A stretch of 64,000 nt of DNA. It comes from Elusimicrobiota bacterium (GTDB lineage: Bacteria; Elusimicrobiota; Elusimicrobia; UBA1565; UBA9628). The position numbers and the translations under genes were made by a program. A model generated the notes under the pieces. That model was not told the origin of the DNA and made no database searches. It saw only the letters and a list, made by a program, of their open reading frames with translations. The stretch spans positions 23,618 to 87,617 of the forward strand of contig JACPOW010000011.1 in NCBI GenBank assembly GCA_016191335.1, in the 5' to 3' direction. This document shows, one piece after another, positions 45,074 through 55,672 of the stretch. Position 1 is the stretch's first letter; the number at the start of each line of letters is the position of its first letter.

Positions 45074-45919
45074 ATGGAAAAGGAACAGATGAACGGTCAG
45101 AACGCGGACGGAAAAACCAAGGACATTCCATTGACGCCGAGGGACCTGAAAGTCCTGACGGCGCTGGAGACTTGGGGCGTGCTGGGCCTGGGACAGCTTC
45201 ACGGGATCGTGGCCGGAAAGGGAGTGTCGGCCGCGGAGAAGACGCGGCTCTTCTTCGATGAGACGGATCGCCGCGACTACTGGCGCTGGTTCTCGAAACG
45301 TCTCACGGTCCTCGTCCAATCCTCCTATATAAAGGCGCACTTCTTCATCAACCACCCCAAAATGTTCACCCTGGCCGAGAAGGGCCACGAGCTCCTTAAG
45401 AGGCGTGGCTTGGCGCGGATGCCCGGCTACCGGGACTCCATCGACGAGTCGCTGGTGGAGCATGAGTTGACGGTCGGCGCGGCGGGGCTCGTGATGACCG
45501 AGCTGCTGGGCCTGACGGTGCGCACCGAGCGCGAGCGTTTCCTGTGGAGCGACCATGGGGGACGCGGCCCCGCGCCGGAGCGGGGCGTCTCGGACCTCTG
45601 GATCGTGGACCACGCCCAACCGAAGGCGATCGAGATCGAGATGCACCAGAAGTCCGAGAAGCGCTACGAGGAGATCTTCGAGGCCTACCGGCGCAGGATG
45701 CCGGACGGTGGTGCCGTCCTCTATCTCACGGCCTGGCCTTCGGGCGTGCGCTGCATCCTGAGCCACGCACAGACCTTCCGCGCGCCTTTCATCTACGCCT
45801 GCTCCTTGGTGGATTTCCGCGGCAGCGCGGGGCGCGCTCCCTTTGAGAGCGCGACGGTCGAGGACGGCCCGATCAGCCTGGCGCCGAGCGCCGCGCGGGA
45901 GGCTTTGGCCGCGCGATGA
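45074..45919 (+). CDS. Replication-relaxation-like protein
   Basis: LTPRDLKVLTALETWGVLGLGQLHGIV winged-helix-like start; VSDLWIVDHAQPKAIEIEMHQKSEKRYEEIFEAY core. Confidence 0.6.
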   Translation: MEKEQMNGQNADGKTKDIPLTPRDLKVLTALETWGVLGLGQLHGIVAGKGVSAAEKTRLFFDETDRRDYWRWFSKRLTVLVQSSYIKAHFFINHPKMFTLAEKGHELLKRRGLARMPGYRDSIDESLVEHELTVGAAGLVMTELLGLTVRTERERFLWSDHGGRGPAPERGVSDLWIVDHAQPKAIEIEMHQKSEKRYEEIFEAYRRRMPDGGAVLYLTAWPSGVRCILSHAQTFRAPFIYACSLVDFRGSAGRAPFESATVEDGPISLAPSAAREALAAR

Positions 45920-47661
45920 GCGTCCTCTCCTTCCTCGCCGTCCTGTTCCTGCTGTTGGCCGGTTTCGGTCTGCTGAAGGCCGATTATAAGGTTCCGGGCG
46001 GAATCTGCTCCGGGCTCGCGGTCGCTGCGTTCTTGATCCTCATGCCCGGGCCCGCGGTTCGCCAGTTGGCGCGGAGCAACCGGGACTTCGCGGCGTGGTT
46101 CTTCCCGCGCCGGACGCGGGTGATCCTGGCCTGGAACGCCGCTTCCGTGCTGTTAGGCGCGGCCGCGGGGCTCGGCGCGGCGCGCCTGCGGCCCGGGAAA
46201 TCCCCCGCGGAACGGGAGATTCCGGACGACGGCAAAGCCGTGGACAAGAAGCTCGCGAGCGCTCTGAAGGACCGCACGCCCGAGGCCGGGACCTTCCTCG
46301 GCGTCACGCGATCCGGCCGGGCCGTGTCCGTCCTACCGATCGAGCGCGAGGGGCACATGCAGATCGTGGGGCCCACCCGCTCGGGCAAGTCGCAGCTCCT
46401 GCTCGCCCTCGCGGCCCAGGACATGGCCGACGGCTTCCCGGTCTTCTTTATGGAAGCCAAGGGCGACCGCGGCGACTTCGACCAGTTCCTCAAGACGGCG
46501 GGCCGCGCCGGCCGGGTGGGGGACGTGCGCTACTTCAACCCCCAGGACCCGCGCTCCATGACCTTCAACCCCATCCGCCCGGTCTCGGGGCAGGACCCGA
46601 CGGCGCTCGCCAACCAGGTCGCGCGGGCTATCGGACGCGAGCCCACCTCCTCGGGTGAGGGGCAGGACTACTACCGCGGCGTGGATTACGCCAAGATCCA
46701 GAGCATGGCCGAGGTGTTTTGCGCGACCGGCCGGGCCTTCACTCTGCGCGACTGCTACGACTATTTCGCCTTCGAGGAGGCGCGCAAGAAGGCATTCGAG
46801 CTGTGCGGGGATACCAAACTCGCGGACCTGGCGAACTCGGAGTTCAAGGCTAACGAGGACACGAGCTCGCTCACCTCGGCGCTGCGTCCGTGGACGACGG
46901 GGACCTTGGGCGCGCTCCTCAACAGCTACGCGCCGCAGATCCGTCTCGAGGAGTCTTTCGCGCGCGGCCAGGCCGTCTATTTCGCCGTCCCGGTGGGGCA
47001 TCTCCAGGTCCTCGCCAACCCTCTCGGCCGCATGGTGATCTCGGGGCTCTTGTCGGTCGCGGCCTCGCGTCAGCGCGCCGCGATCAAGCCCAAGCCGGCG
47101 ACCGTGATCTTAGACGAGTTCGCCGAGTTCGCCACTCCGGTCTTCGCCTCCTTCGTGGCGACCGTGGGCTCGGCCAAGCTCCGCACGATCCTCTCGCACC
47201 AGGACCTGGGCCAGCTCAAGCGCATCCAGGGGATGGACGCGGCCGCCTTCAACTCTGTCGTCTTCAACAACACCTCGGGGTGCAAGGTTTGCTTCCGTGC
47301 GCCGGACCCGGAGGACGCGGAGTTCTGGGCCGCGACCTTGGGCACCGAGTCGTCGCTCAGCGATACGGAGCGGGTTAAGAACGGCCTGTTGGGCGACGAA
47401 CGCACGGGCGAGCGGTCGCGCCGCGAGGTCGAGCAGTTCCTGATCCACCCCAACAAGATCAAGAGCCTGCCGCCCGGCGTGGCTTTGGTGGTGGCCCCGG
47501 GCCGGGAAACCTGCCTGATCCGCACGGCGCGCGTCCACGGTGTGATCAAGGATGTCGCCCTGCCGGAGTTGGCGGTCGTGGGCGAGGAGCCTCTCGACCT
47601 GCGCTCCGCCGTCAAGAACTTCACCAAGAAACTGACCGTCACGGGCGAGGAGAAGAAATGA
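45916..47661 (+). CDS. T4SS coupling protein (VirD4/TraD-like)
   Basis: Walker A GPTRSGKSQLLLALAAQD; TVILDEFAEFA; two N-terminal TM segments. Confidence 0.88.
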   Translation: MSVLSFLAVLFLLLAGFGLLKADYKVPGGICSGLAVAAFLILMPGPAVRQLARSNRDFAAWFFPRRTRVILAWNAASVLLGAAAGLGAARLRPGKSPAEREIPDDGKAVDKKLASALKDRTPEAGTFLGVTRSGRAVSVLPIEREGHMQIVGPTRSGKSQLLLALAAQDMADGFPVFFMEAKGDRGDFDQFLKTAGRAGRVGDVRYFNPQDPRSMTFNPIRPVSGQDPTALANQVARAIGREPTSSGEGQDYYRGVDYAKIQSMAEVFCATGRAFTLRDCYDYFAFEEARKKAFELCGDTKLADLANSEFKANEDTSSLTSALRPWTTGTLGALLNSYAPQIRLEESFARGQAVYFAVPVGHLQVLANPLGRMVISGLLSVAASRQRAAIKPKPATVILDEFAEFATPVFASFVATVGSAKLRTILSHQDLGQLKRIQGMDAAAFNSVVFNNTSGCKVCFRAPDPEDAEFWAATLGTESSLSDTERVKNGLLGDERTGERSRREVEQFLIHPNKIKSLPPGVALVVAPGRETCLIRTARVHGVIKDVALPELAVVGEEPLDLRSAVKNFTKKLTVTGEEKK

Positions 47662-50186
47662 AGCCGACCTTGATGATCCTGGCGCTGATCGCAGCGGCAT
47701 CGCCCGTGCGAGCGGCCTCCTACATGGAGCAGGCGACCTTCAACGTCGCCGCCTCCACCATCGCCGGCCTCGACCGCGACTCGGTGGGCAACCTTTACGC
47801 CCTCATGCTGGCCCCGGGGGCGACGACCTACTCGGTGACGGCCTACCGAACGCCGGGACTCGAACCGCTGTTCAGCTTCGACGCGGGCGCGCGGTCCCCG
47901 CTAGCCTTCGCCGTCGAGCCCTCGGGCGTCGTGGACGTGCTGGAGGGGGGGCAGGGCATCACGCTCAAGCGCTTCCTCAACACCGGCTACTTCCTCGGCC
48001 AGTCCACCTACTCGCTGGGCCCCTACATCAGCACGACTAGCCTGCTCTCGGCCGTCATCGACAAGGTCGGCGCCCGCCTTCTTCTGAGCTTTCAGAATCA
48101 GAAGACGTACTACTGCGTCCAATGCGTGGGCTGTCCTTGTCCGCCGAGCGGCCTTAAGGGTTACGTCAACGCGTACGATTTCTCGGGCAATCTCCTCAGC
48201 CAAGTCGAGCTGCCGGGCATCAGCGCTACGGCGACCAGTTGCTACACGCCGTCCAAGATAGCGATCGGTTCCCAACAGGAGCTCGTCGTTGCCGATGAGG
48301 GTTGCCAGGAGGTGCTGCGTTTTTCGAGCATCGGAACGCTCGACAACCAGACGCCCGCCTCGCGCTTCGGCGGGTTGGTCAACACCAGAGGGCTGTGGCT
48401 CGACGCGGACTCCTCGTTGTACGTGAGCCAGTTGGTCTGCGGCCCCGGCGGCTGCGCCCAGGGCATAGTCAAGGTCACCTCCGACGGAAATCCCGTGGCG
48501 ACATCGATGAGCGATTCCGCGTTCGGCTCGGCGTGGGATGGCCGCATCCTCTACCTCGGTTCCGCGGCTCGGTCGCCCCTGCGCCGCCTGATCCTCAACG
48601 AAGCTCCCACCGTCCCCGCGGCGTCCGCGCCGCTGGGGTTGGTCGTCCAACACTCCTCGGCGGCTTGGCTGCGCTGGCAGTCCTCGACGGACGGCGACAG
48701 CGACCCGCTCCTCTATACGCTCGAGATCGGGACCTCGCCCTTCGTGCTTCGAAGCACGGGGACCTCCGTGACCGCGAACTTCGTGACGGCGCCGCTCGCG
48801 TTCGGCACGACCTACTACTGGCGCGTGGCCGCGCGGGACTCCTATTTGGGACTGCCGCTTCAGAACCGTACCTCCTCGGTCGAGAACTTCGTGCTCGGAC
48901 GCACGAACGTGGCGCCCGGTCCCTTTTCCGTCATCAAGGGCACGGGCACGGTGCTGACCCGGGACCCTTTCGTGCTCCTCTCATGGTCCCGGGCCGTGGA
49001 CCCGGACGGCGATGTGCCGGTCTACGAGGTGTCCTGGCGCCGCAACGACCAGGCCCAACCCGCAATCGCCACGACGACCGCCTCTGCCGTGACCATGGAC
49101 GGCCTCGCCTTCGGCTCGACCTATTATTGGTCGGTCCGCGCCCTCGACGACTATCAAGCCGAAAGCCTCATGGACGGCGGCTCCGTTCAGAGCTACGCGC
49201 CGCTGCTCCGCAACACGCCGCCCACCGTGCCGGTCTATGTCTCCACGAGCGCGATCTCGACGCGCGAAAGCCGCTACGAGCTGCGTTGGCTTGCGTCGGA
49301 GGACGCCGACGAGGATCCGATCAGCTACCGGCTCTACCTCTCGACTGATCCCGCGGCCCAGCCGTTGGTCCAGGACGGCCCGCAGACCTCCTATCCGTTG
49401 GACCTCGCCTATGGCGCGACCGTCTACTGGCGCGTCGTCGCGGTCGACGGCGTGGGCGGCGTGTCCGACGCGGGGACGCGGACCTTCACGGCGACCTTCC
49501 TCAACTACCCGCCCGATCCCCTGCGCCTGACCGCGCCTTTCATGGCCGCGCCGACGGTCAAGACCATGCGCGACGGCGTCGAGGTCTCCTGGGAGAGGGT
49601 GACGAACCCGCAGGGCGACCCGATCTCCTACACGGCCTATCTGGGCGGCTCGCCGCAGGACCTCGCGGCCGTCGCCCGCGTCGAGCAGGCCGCCGGCGCG
49701 GGCGCCCTGCGCGCCTCGGCCCTGGGCGTCAGGCCCCAGGCCGAGGCGCTGGAGGATGGGAACACGGTGCGCCTGCGCCTCACCGGCCTCGACTACTACC
49801 GCAGCTACTACTTCAAGGTCACGGCCGAGAATCCTTACGGGGCGGCGAGCCAGACGCCGCTGCGGGCCTTCAGCCTGGCCGCGGCCGACAACTTCCCGCG
49901 CGTCTACAACTACCCCAACCCGTTCAGCCCGAGCCGAGGGGGGACGAACGTCGTCTTCAACGCTCCGACTTCCGGCTATACCCGCGCGGTGCTCACGGTC
50001 TACTCCGAGTTCGGCACGAAACTCTACGAGCGCGACTGCGGGCGCATACCGCCCGGCATCAGCGAGATTCGCTTCGACGGGCGCGACCAGCACGGCCTCG
50101 CCCTCCCGAACGGCAGCTACGTCGGCCGCGTGCGCTTCGAAGGACCTTCCGAGACGGCGACCTTCTTCCTCCTGGTGGTGAAATGA
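47658..50186 (+). CDS. Secreted FN3-repeat protein with FlgD/T9SS-like C-terminal domain
   Basis: FGTTYYWRVAARD repeats; C-terminal YNYPNPFSPSRGGTNVVFNAP...GRDQHGLALPNGSYVGRVRFEG. Confidence 0.8.
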   Translation: MKPTLMILALIAAASPVRAASYMEQATFNVAASTIAGLDRDSVGNLYALMLAPGATTYSVTAYRTPGLEPLFSFDAGARSPLAFAVEPSGVVDVLEGGQGITLKRFLNTGYFLGQSTYSLGPYISTTSLLSAVIDKVGARLLLSFQNQKTYYCVQCVGCPCPPSGLKGYVNAYDFSGNLLSQVELPGISATATSCYTPSKIAIGSQQELVVADEGCQEVLRFSSIGTLDNQTPASRFGGLVNTRGLWLDADSSLYVSQLVCGPGGCAQGIVKVTSDGNPVATSMSDSAFGSAWDGRILYLGSAARSPLRRLILNEAPTVPAASAPLGLVVQHSSAAWLRWQSSTDGDSDPLLYTLEIGTSPFVLRSTGTSVTANFVTAPLAFGTTYYWRVAARDSYLGLPLQNRTSSVENFVLGRTNVAPGPFSVIKGTGTVLTRDPFVLLSWSRAVDPDGDVPVYEVSWRRNDQAQPAIATTTASAVTMDGLAFGSTYYWSVRALDDYQAESLMDGGSVQSYAPLLRNTPPTVPVYVSTSAISTRESRYELRWLASEDADEDPISYRLYLSTDPAAQPLVQDGPQTSYPLDLAYGATVYWRVVAVDGVGGVSDAGTRTFTATFLNYPPDPLRLTAPFMAAPTVKTMRDGVEVSWERVTNPQGDPISYTAYLGGSPQDLAAVARVEQAAGAGALRASALGVRPQAEALEDGNTVRLRLTGLDYYRSYYFKVTAENPYGAASQTPLRAFSLAAADNFPRVYNYPNPFSPSRGGTNVVFNAPTSGYTRAVLTVYSEFGTKLYERDCGRIPPGISEIRFDGRDQHGLALPNGSYVGRVRFEGPSETATFFLLVVK

Positions 50187-52063
50187 TGACGAACATCCTC
50201 TTCAACTTCCTCATGCTTTACCTCGGCGCGCGGCCGCTGTACGCCGCGCCCACCATCCTGAGCCAAAGCCCCGGGGCGCAGGGGGCGGCGCTGGGCCGAG
50301 CCGCCGTGTCCGTGGTCCAGGACCCGACCGCGCTGCACTGGAACCCGGCGGGCCTGGCCGGCGCGGGCGGGGCCGTCACCGGCGAGCACCAATTCCTTTA
50401 TGACGGAGCGCGCTACGACTTCATCGGCCTGACCGTGCCCTCGCGCTTGGGTACCTTCGGCATGGGAGCCCTTCAGCTCTACCGAGGCGACATCACGGCT
50501 CGCGCCGCGATCGACGATCCTGGTTCTCAGGTCTCGGCCTCGCAGGCCGACTACATGGCGGGCTTCGGCAGGGGCTTCGGTGAACATTGGGCGGCGGGCG
50601 GGACGTTCAACATGATCAGCTCCGACTTCGCGGGCTACAAGGACCGCGGCTTCGGCGCGGACGCGGGGGCGCGCTACGAGTCTCCGAGCGACGACCTTTG
50701 GCTTCTGGGAAGGCCGCTGTGGTCGGCGGGTGCCGTCATCAAGAACCTGCTGGCGCCGCGCCTCAAGTTGGATTCGGACCCTGAGGTGCTGCCGCGCGAA
50801 CTGCGCGGCGGGGTGAGCGTCTCCTTTGATGGCTTCTCCCGGGTTTCCCTCACCGCCGGCTCGATCCGCAAGGATCGGGCGATGCTAGGTGTAGGCCTCA
50901 GCAAGCTGGTTGGCGAGACCGAGCTGCGCCTGGGCCTGGGTGCTTCCTACACGCTCCAGGACGTACTGACCTTGCGCTTCGGCCTCGATGAAGGTTTCGC
51001 CGTGGGAGTGGGCTTCAAGACCGCCGACGGCCGCTTCGGCGTGGACTACGCGCTCGAGGAGCGGCCCCTCGCCAAGAACCACCGCTTCACGCTCACTTAC
51101 CGCTTCATCAAGCCCGTGACCGCGCCCGCCGCTCCGGCGGCGGAGGTCCAAGACGAGGAGTATGCCCGCGCCAAGGGCCGTTCCGAAGGACTCGGCGCCG
51201 AGGCCTTCGCGCGGGGACAGGAACTGTTCAAGGCCCAGCACTACGAGGAAGCCGTGGAGAGCCTATCCTCGGCCGCGTTGCTCAAGCCCGAGGACCGAGA
51301 GGCGCGTGAGCTGTACCGTCGCTCGGTCGAGGTGCGCGAACGCGAGGAGATTCGCAATCTGCGAAAAGAACTCGACCGGCAGGCCTCGGCCGGGGATACG
51401 GCGGAGACTTATCGCATGCTCTCTAAGCTCCTGCGCCATAAGACCGCGGACCACGAGTACCTGCTCGACTTGGCGCGGCGCATCAGCGAAAAGCTCGACG
51501 CTGACGCTCTTGACGCGGTCTCGGCTAAGATCATGGCTGCCGGAGCGGAAGACATTCGCGAGGCCCTCGCGCGAGGCCTCGACGCGGAGGCCCTGAGCGA
51601 CGCGGTGTGGCTCGAATCGGTGGCGGCGAGCACGCAGACGGCCGCCGCCGCGCGCAAGCTGAGCGCCGAGACGGCGCGGCAGGCCAAGGAGCACCGTGCG
51701 CGGCTTGAGCGGGCCATCGCGAACGCCCGAAAGTCAGGACAGCACGGCCGGGCGTTGCTTGCGGCGTTCTCGTTGTCGCGCTCCTATCCGGATGACGCTG
51801 CGGCCGGCCGCGCGCTTGATGGGGCGCGGCGCGACTACGCAGACACTTTGCGGTTGAGCCCGAAGGATCGCATCTACGTCCGCAAGCTCTATTACCTCGC
51901 GGCCGTGGCCTGGAGCAAGAAGGACGCGGAGCGGGCACGCGACCTGCTCGACGAGCTGCGGCGGCGGGACGCGACGGACGCGGACGCGGCGGCCCTCATG
52001 GACGCGATGGTCCGCGCGGGCGCCGTCTACGAGACGTTCAACGACAATGGAGGTGCACAGTGA
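50183..52063 (+). CDS. PorV/UPF0164-like barrel with C-terminal helical repeat region
   Basis: SPGAQGAALGRAAVSVVQDPTALHWNPAGLAGA; then TPR-like helices. Confidence 0.75.
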   Translation: MMTNILFNFLMLYLGARPLYAAPTILSQSPGAQGAALGRAAVSVVQDPTALHWNPAGLAGAGGAVTGEHQFLYDGARYDFIGLTVPSRLGTFGMGALQLYRGDITARAAIDDPGSQVSASQADYMAGFGRGFGEHWAAGGTFNMISSDFAGYKDRGFGADAGARYESPSDDLWLLGRPLWSAGAVIKNLLAPRLKLDSDPEVLPRELRGGVSVSFDGFSRVSLTAGSIRKDRAMLGVGLSKLVGETELRLGLGASYTLQDVLTLRFGLDEGFAVGVGFKTADGRFGVDYALEERPLAKNHRFTLTYRFIKPVTAPAAPAAEVQDEEYARAKGRSEGLGAEAFARGQELFKAQHYEEAVESLSSAALLKPEDREARELYRRSVEVREREEIRNLRKELDRQASAGDTAETYRMLSKLLRHKTADHEYLLDLARRISEKLDADALDAVSAKIMAAGAEDIREALARGLDAEALSDAVWLESVAASTQTAAAARKLSAETARQAKEHRARLERAIANARKSGQHGRALLAAFSLSRSYPDDAAAGRALDGARRDYADTLRLSPKDRIYVRKLYYLAAVAWSKKDAERARDLLDELRRRDATDADAAALMDAMVRAGAVYETFNDNGGAQ

Positions 52064-52368
52064 GCAAGAAGATGACGGGCGCGGCCCTGGCGGCCGCGGG
52101 CATGACGATGACGGCGACGCAGGCCTTCGCTCAGTACGGCGGCAACGAGGGCCAGCTCGGCAACTTCCTCAACGGGTCGGCCAACTGGCTGATCACGATC
52201 CTGGGGCCGGGCGTGTTCCTGCTCGGCATCATCTGGGTCGGCATCAGCCTCGCCGCCGGCGACCAGGACGCGATGAGGAAGGGCGGCTTCGTAGTCGGCG
52301 GGGGCGCGCTGATCTTCCTGGCGCCCTCGCTCATGGCGCTGCTCAAGCGGCTGGCCGGCGGGTTCTGA
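52060..52368 (+). CDS. VirB2/TrbC-like pilin
   Basis: Signal-like N-terminus, two TM segments (WLITILGPGVFLLGIIWVGISLAAG; GGFVVGGGALIFLAPSLMALL). Confidence 0.8.
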   Translation: MSKKMTGAALAAAGMTMTATQAFAQYGGNEGQLGNFLNGSANWLITILGPGVFLLGIIWVGISLAAGDQDAMRKGGFVVGGGALIFLAPSLMALLKRLAGGF

Positions 52369-52369
52369 G

Positions 52370-52882
52370 ATGGGCGGTCACCAGTACCAAAGCGCCGGGG
52401 ATATCCTGGCGCCTTGGATGAAGAAGCTGAACGAAGGGAGGGAACGCATGGACAAGGAAGGAACGGACGGGGGGACGGTGCCGAGCATGCAGGAGGGCGG
52501 CGCGCCCATCGGCGAGGAGAACACGACGCGCCTGATCGGGCGGCTGACGCGCAAGCCGCTGATGGTGGAGGTCACGGGGGGCCACAAGAAGGCGATCTTC
52601 ACGCTGGCGGTGACGCGCAGCTACCGCGACAGCGCGAACCACGTCGGCCGGCAGAAGGCCTTCGTGCCGGTCGTGGCCTGGAGGTCGCTGGCGGCACAGG
52701 TCGAGACGCTCGGCAAGGACAGCGCGGTGCTCGTCGAGGGCCACCTGCGCACCTGGTCGGACCCGAAGGGCAAGAACTTCCGCTGGGAGGTGGCGGCGGA
52801 GGTGCTCGAAGTCCTCGAGCGCATCGAGTCTCCGACGGAGGAGCGCGCGCCGAAGAAGAAAAAGGAGGCGGTCGCCGCCTGA
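52370..52882 (+). CDS. ssb: Single-stranded DNA-binding protein
   Basis: RLIGRLTRKPLMVE...FTLAVTRSYRDS...AFVPVVAWRSLAAQVETLGKDSAVLVEGHLRTWS. Confidence 0.75.
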   Translation: MGGHQYQSAGDILAPWMKKLNEGRERMDKEGTDGGTVPSMQEGGAPIGEENTTRLIGRLTRKPLMVEVTGGHKKAIFTLAVTRSYRDSANHVGRQKAFVPVVAWRSLAAQVETLGKDSAVLVEGHLRTWSDPKGKNFRWEVAAEVLEVLERIESPTEERAPKKKKEAVAA

Positions 52883-52943
52883 ACACGGTCCCGGCCGGTC
52901 CGCGGCAAGAGAAGCCGCGGGCCGGTCGGGCCACGGCTTCATC

Positions 52944-53237
52944 ATGGAAAGCGTCAAGGTCTATCGCAGCGTGAACAGCGGGGACCGCTTTTTCGGCCTG
53001 GAGTTGGCCGATGGGGTGGTGCTCCTGCTCGTCTTCTTCCTCGCGTTCAGCTTCAACCGCGAGGGGTTGTTCGGCAACGGAGTGGTGCTCTTGCTGACGT
53101 ACTTCGGCATCCGGACGCTCAAGCGCAACAAGCCGGAAGGCTACGTGCTGGACCTAACGCGTTACGTCCTCGCGAGCCACTTTAAGGCGGTCTGTGCGTA
53201 TGACGACGCCGAGAGCATGAAAGGAGACAAGGCTTGA
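52944..53237 (+). CDS. VirB3-like protein
   Basis: Small two-TM protein between VirB2-like and VirB4-like genes. Confidence 0.65.
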   Translation: MESVKVYRSVNSGDRFFGLELADGVVLLLVFFLAFSFNREGLFGNGVVLLLTYFGIRTLKRNKPEGYVLDLTRYVLASHFKAVCAYDDAESMKGDKA

Positions 53238-55672
53238 ACCGAGTCGAGATGGGACTGACCACTCTGCGCCAGGCGATCCACGGGCCCAAGGTCCCGCCGC
53301 TGGCCCAGTTCCTCAACCTTTGGAGCCTGGGCGACGGGGTCTTGGTCGGGGTGGATCTCTCCATGTCCTCGGCCTACGAACTGGAGCTCGACAGCCTCCG
53401 CCTGGCCGACCCGGCGCGCGCCGATCTCTTCGAGACTCAGGCGCGGGCCTTCCTCAACGCGCTCCCGGCCGACGCGACGCTCCAGTTCGTCGTCCAGGTC
53501 CGCAAGGGTGACCCGGACGCTATCCGCGCCTTCCGCGGATCGAACGCGCATCCGGACGCCGACGCCCTGTCACGTCTCGTCATCGAGAAGAAGTGCGAGG
53601 CCCTGGAGCGCAAGTTCCTCCAGCGGCGGCGCTGCCTGCTCTTCGTGACGAGTCATCCCAAGGACGGGTTGGTGCCGGTCTCGCCCATCATCCCGCGCTT
53701 CAAGCGTCCGATACGCCAGGTCACGGCCGAGTTCGACGCGCTGCGACGCAAGGAGCACGCGGCGCTCGATCAGGTCGTCTCGGAGCGCCTACACAACCTC
53801 GGCCTCAAATCCCGGAAGCTCGACTCGCAGGAACTGCTCGACCTCGCCTACCGGCACTTGAACCCGGCCAAGACCGAAAGCCTGCCGCTCTCGCGTGTCT
53901 CGCCCCTGCGGACGCTGCGCGAACAGGCGGCGGCGACTCCCTTGCGCGAGGAGTTCGACCACGTGCGCGTGGGCGATGCGTACTACCGCGGCGTGAGCCT
54001 GCTGCGCCTTCCCGAGACGGCGCACCCGGGTTATGCCTGGCGGCTGCTCGACAGTCTGTGGCCGGACTGCGACCTGAACCTGACCGTCCACACGCTCGAC
54101 GCGGAAAAGGCGGTCTCAAGCCTCAAGCTCAAGAACAACATCACGCGCACGCTCGCCTTTTCGGCCATGAGCAAGAACTACGAGGCCGAGCGCAAGCACC
54201 AGGAGCTCGATGAACTGCTGACCGAGATCCGCGCCACGGCCCAGCGGCTGTTCCGCTTCTCGCTCTCGGTGCTCATGCGCGCGGAAGACCCCGAGACCTT
54301 GCGCGACAAGACGGCGGCGGTGCTCGGCTCCTTCCACGACTTCGCCTCGGCCGAAGGGCTTTCGGACGATATGAATCACTTCCGGCTCTTCCTGGGCTCG
54401 GTGCCGGGCCACGCGCGGCTCAACAACCGACAGTTCTATATCCAGACCGACGCCCTGTCGGGCTTCCTGCCGTTGTCGGGCTCGTGGCGAGGCAGCCGGC
54501 AGAAGAAGATGCTCTTCGAGACGCCACTCGGCGAGCTGGTCGGCCTCGACCCCTTCGACGACGACCTTCCCGCCAAGCACGGGCTCATCCTGGGCACTAC
54601 CGGCTCGGGCAAGAGCTTCACGACCAACTTCATCCTGAGCGCCTACTTGGCCGAGTCGCCCGAGAACCACGTCGTTGTCATCGACGTGGGCGGCTCCTAC
54701 CGCAAACTCGCCCGCGCCTTCGGTGGCGAGTACCTGGAGGTGGAGCTGTCGGAGAAGTTCGGCTTCAACCCTTTCCCGCCGCGATCCGAGATCGCGCCGG
54801 AGGGGGAGTTCGACGGGGACGCCGTGGCCTACCTCTCCCTTCTGATCTCACGCATGTGCCTCCGGCCCGGGGAAGGCGTGAGCACCACGGAAAAGGCATT
54901 CCTCGAGACCGCCATCAAGGCGGCCTACGCGGGCAAGGAGGAGGTGACGCTCTCGGACGTGCGCCGGGAGCTCTCGTGCCTGTCGGGCGAACGCCCGCGC
55001 GCCAAGGCCTACGCCGACGCCCTGGAGCTGTGGACGACGGGTATGTACGGCCGGCTCTTTGACCGCAAGGGGCGGCTCGACCTCAAGAACCGGCTCGTGG
55101 TCTTCGACCTTCAGAACCTCGAAAATCACCCCGACCTGCAGGGCGTGTACTTCTTTGTGATTCGCTCCGTTATCTGGGCCAAGCTGCAGAACCGACGCTT
55201 GAAGAAGATCATCGCCATTGACGAGGGCTGGAAGTTCTTCAACGACGACGTGGGCTCGGAGCTCATCGAGAACCTCTACCGCACCGCGCGCAAGTTCAAC
55301 GGGGCGATCTTCTCCATCTCGCAGTCGCCCAAGGATTTCCTCGATACGAAGGCGGCCAACGCCATCATCGCCAACTCCTACGTGAAGTACGTCCTCAAGC
55401 TCGCCAAAGGCCACGAACTGCTGTCTCAGTTCGACTTGAACGAGAACGAGGTGGAGGCGGTCAAGCTCCTGCAGTCCAAGCCCCGCGTCTTCTCCGACCT
55501 TTTCGTGAAGTTCGGCGGGCGCGCCGTCGTCGCCCGCGTCGAGCCCTGCCCGCTCGACTACTGGATCTGCACGACCGACGCCAAAGACCATGTGGCCGAG
55601 GATAAAGTCCGCGCGGAGAACCCCGGCCTGTCCGAGACGGACATCCTGCTAAAGCTCGCGGAGGGAAAGTGA
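53234..55672 (+). CDS. virB4: VirB4-like ATPase
   Basis: GLILGTTGSGKSFTTNFILSAYL; KKIIAIDEGWKFF; ARKFNGAIFSISQSPKDFL. Confidence 0.92.
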   Translation: MNRVEMGLTTLRQAIHGPKVPPLAQFLNLWSLGDGVLVGVDLSMSSAYELELDSLRLADPARADLFETQARAFLNALPADATLQFVVQVRKGDPDAIRAFRGSNAHPDADALSRLVIEKKCEALERKFLQRRRCLLFVTSHPKDGLVPVSPIIPRFKRPIRQVTAEFDALRRKEHAALDQVVSERLHNLGLKSRKLDSQELLDLAYRHLNPAKTESLPLSRVSPLRTLREQAAATPLREEFDHVRVGDAYYRGVSLLRLPETAHPGYAWRLLDSLWPDCDLNLTVHTLDAEKAVSSLKLKNNITRTLAFSAMSKNYEAERKHQELDELLTEIRATAQRLFRFSLSVLMRAEDPETLRDKTAAVLGSFHDFASAEGLSDDMNHFRLFLGSVPGHARLNNRQFYIQTDALSGFLPLSGSWRGSRQKKMLFETPLGELVGLDPFDDDLPAKHGLILGTTGSGKSFTTNFILSAYLAESPENHVVVIDVGGSYRKLARAFGGEYLEVELSEKFGFNPFPPRSEIAPEGEFDGDAVAYLSLLISRMCLRPGEGVSTTEKAFLETAIKAAYAGKEEVTLSDVRRELSCLSGERPRAKAYADALELWTTGMYGRLFDRKGRLDLKNRLVVFDLQNLENHPDLQGVYFFVIRSVIWAKLQNRRLKKIIAIDEGWKFFNDDVGSELIENLYRTARKFNGAIFSISQSPKDFLDTKAANAIIANSYVKYVLKLAKGHELLSQFDLNENEVEAVKLLQSKPRVFSDLFVKFGGRAVVARVEPCPLDYWICTTDAKDHVAEDKVRAENPGLSETDILLKLAEGK

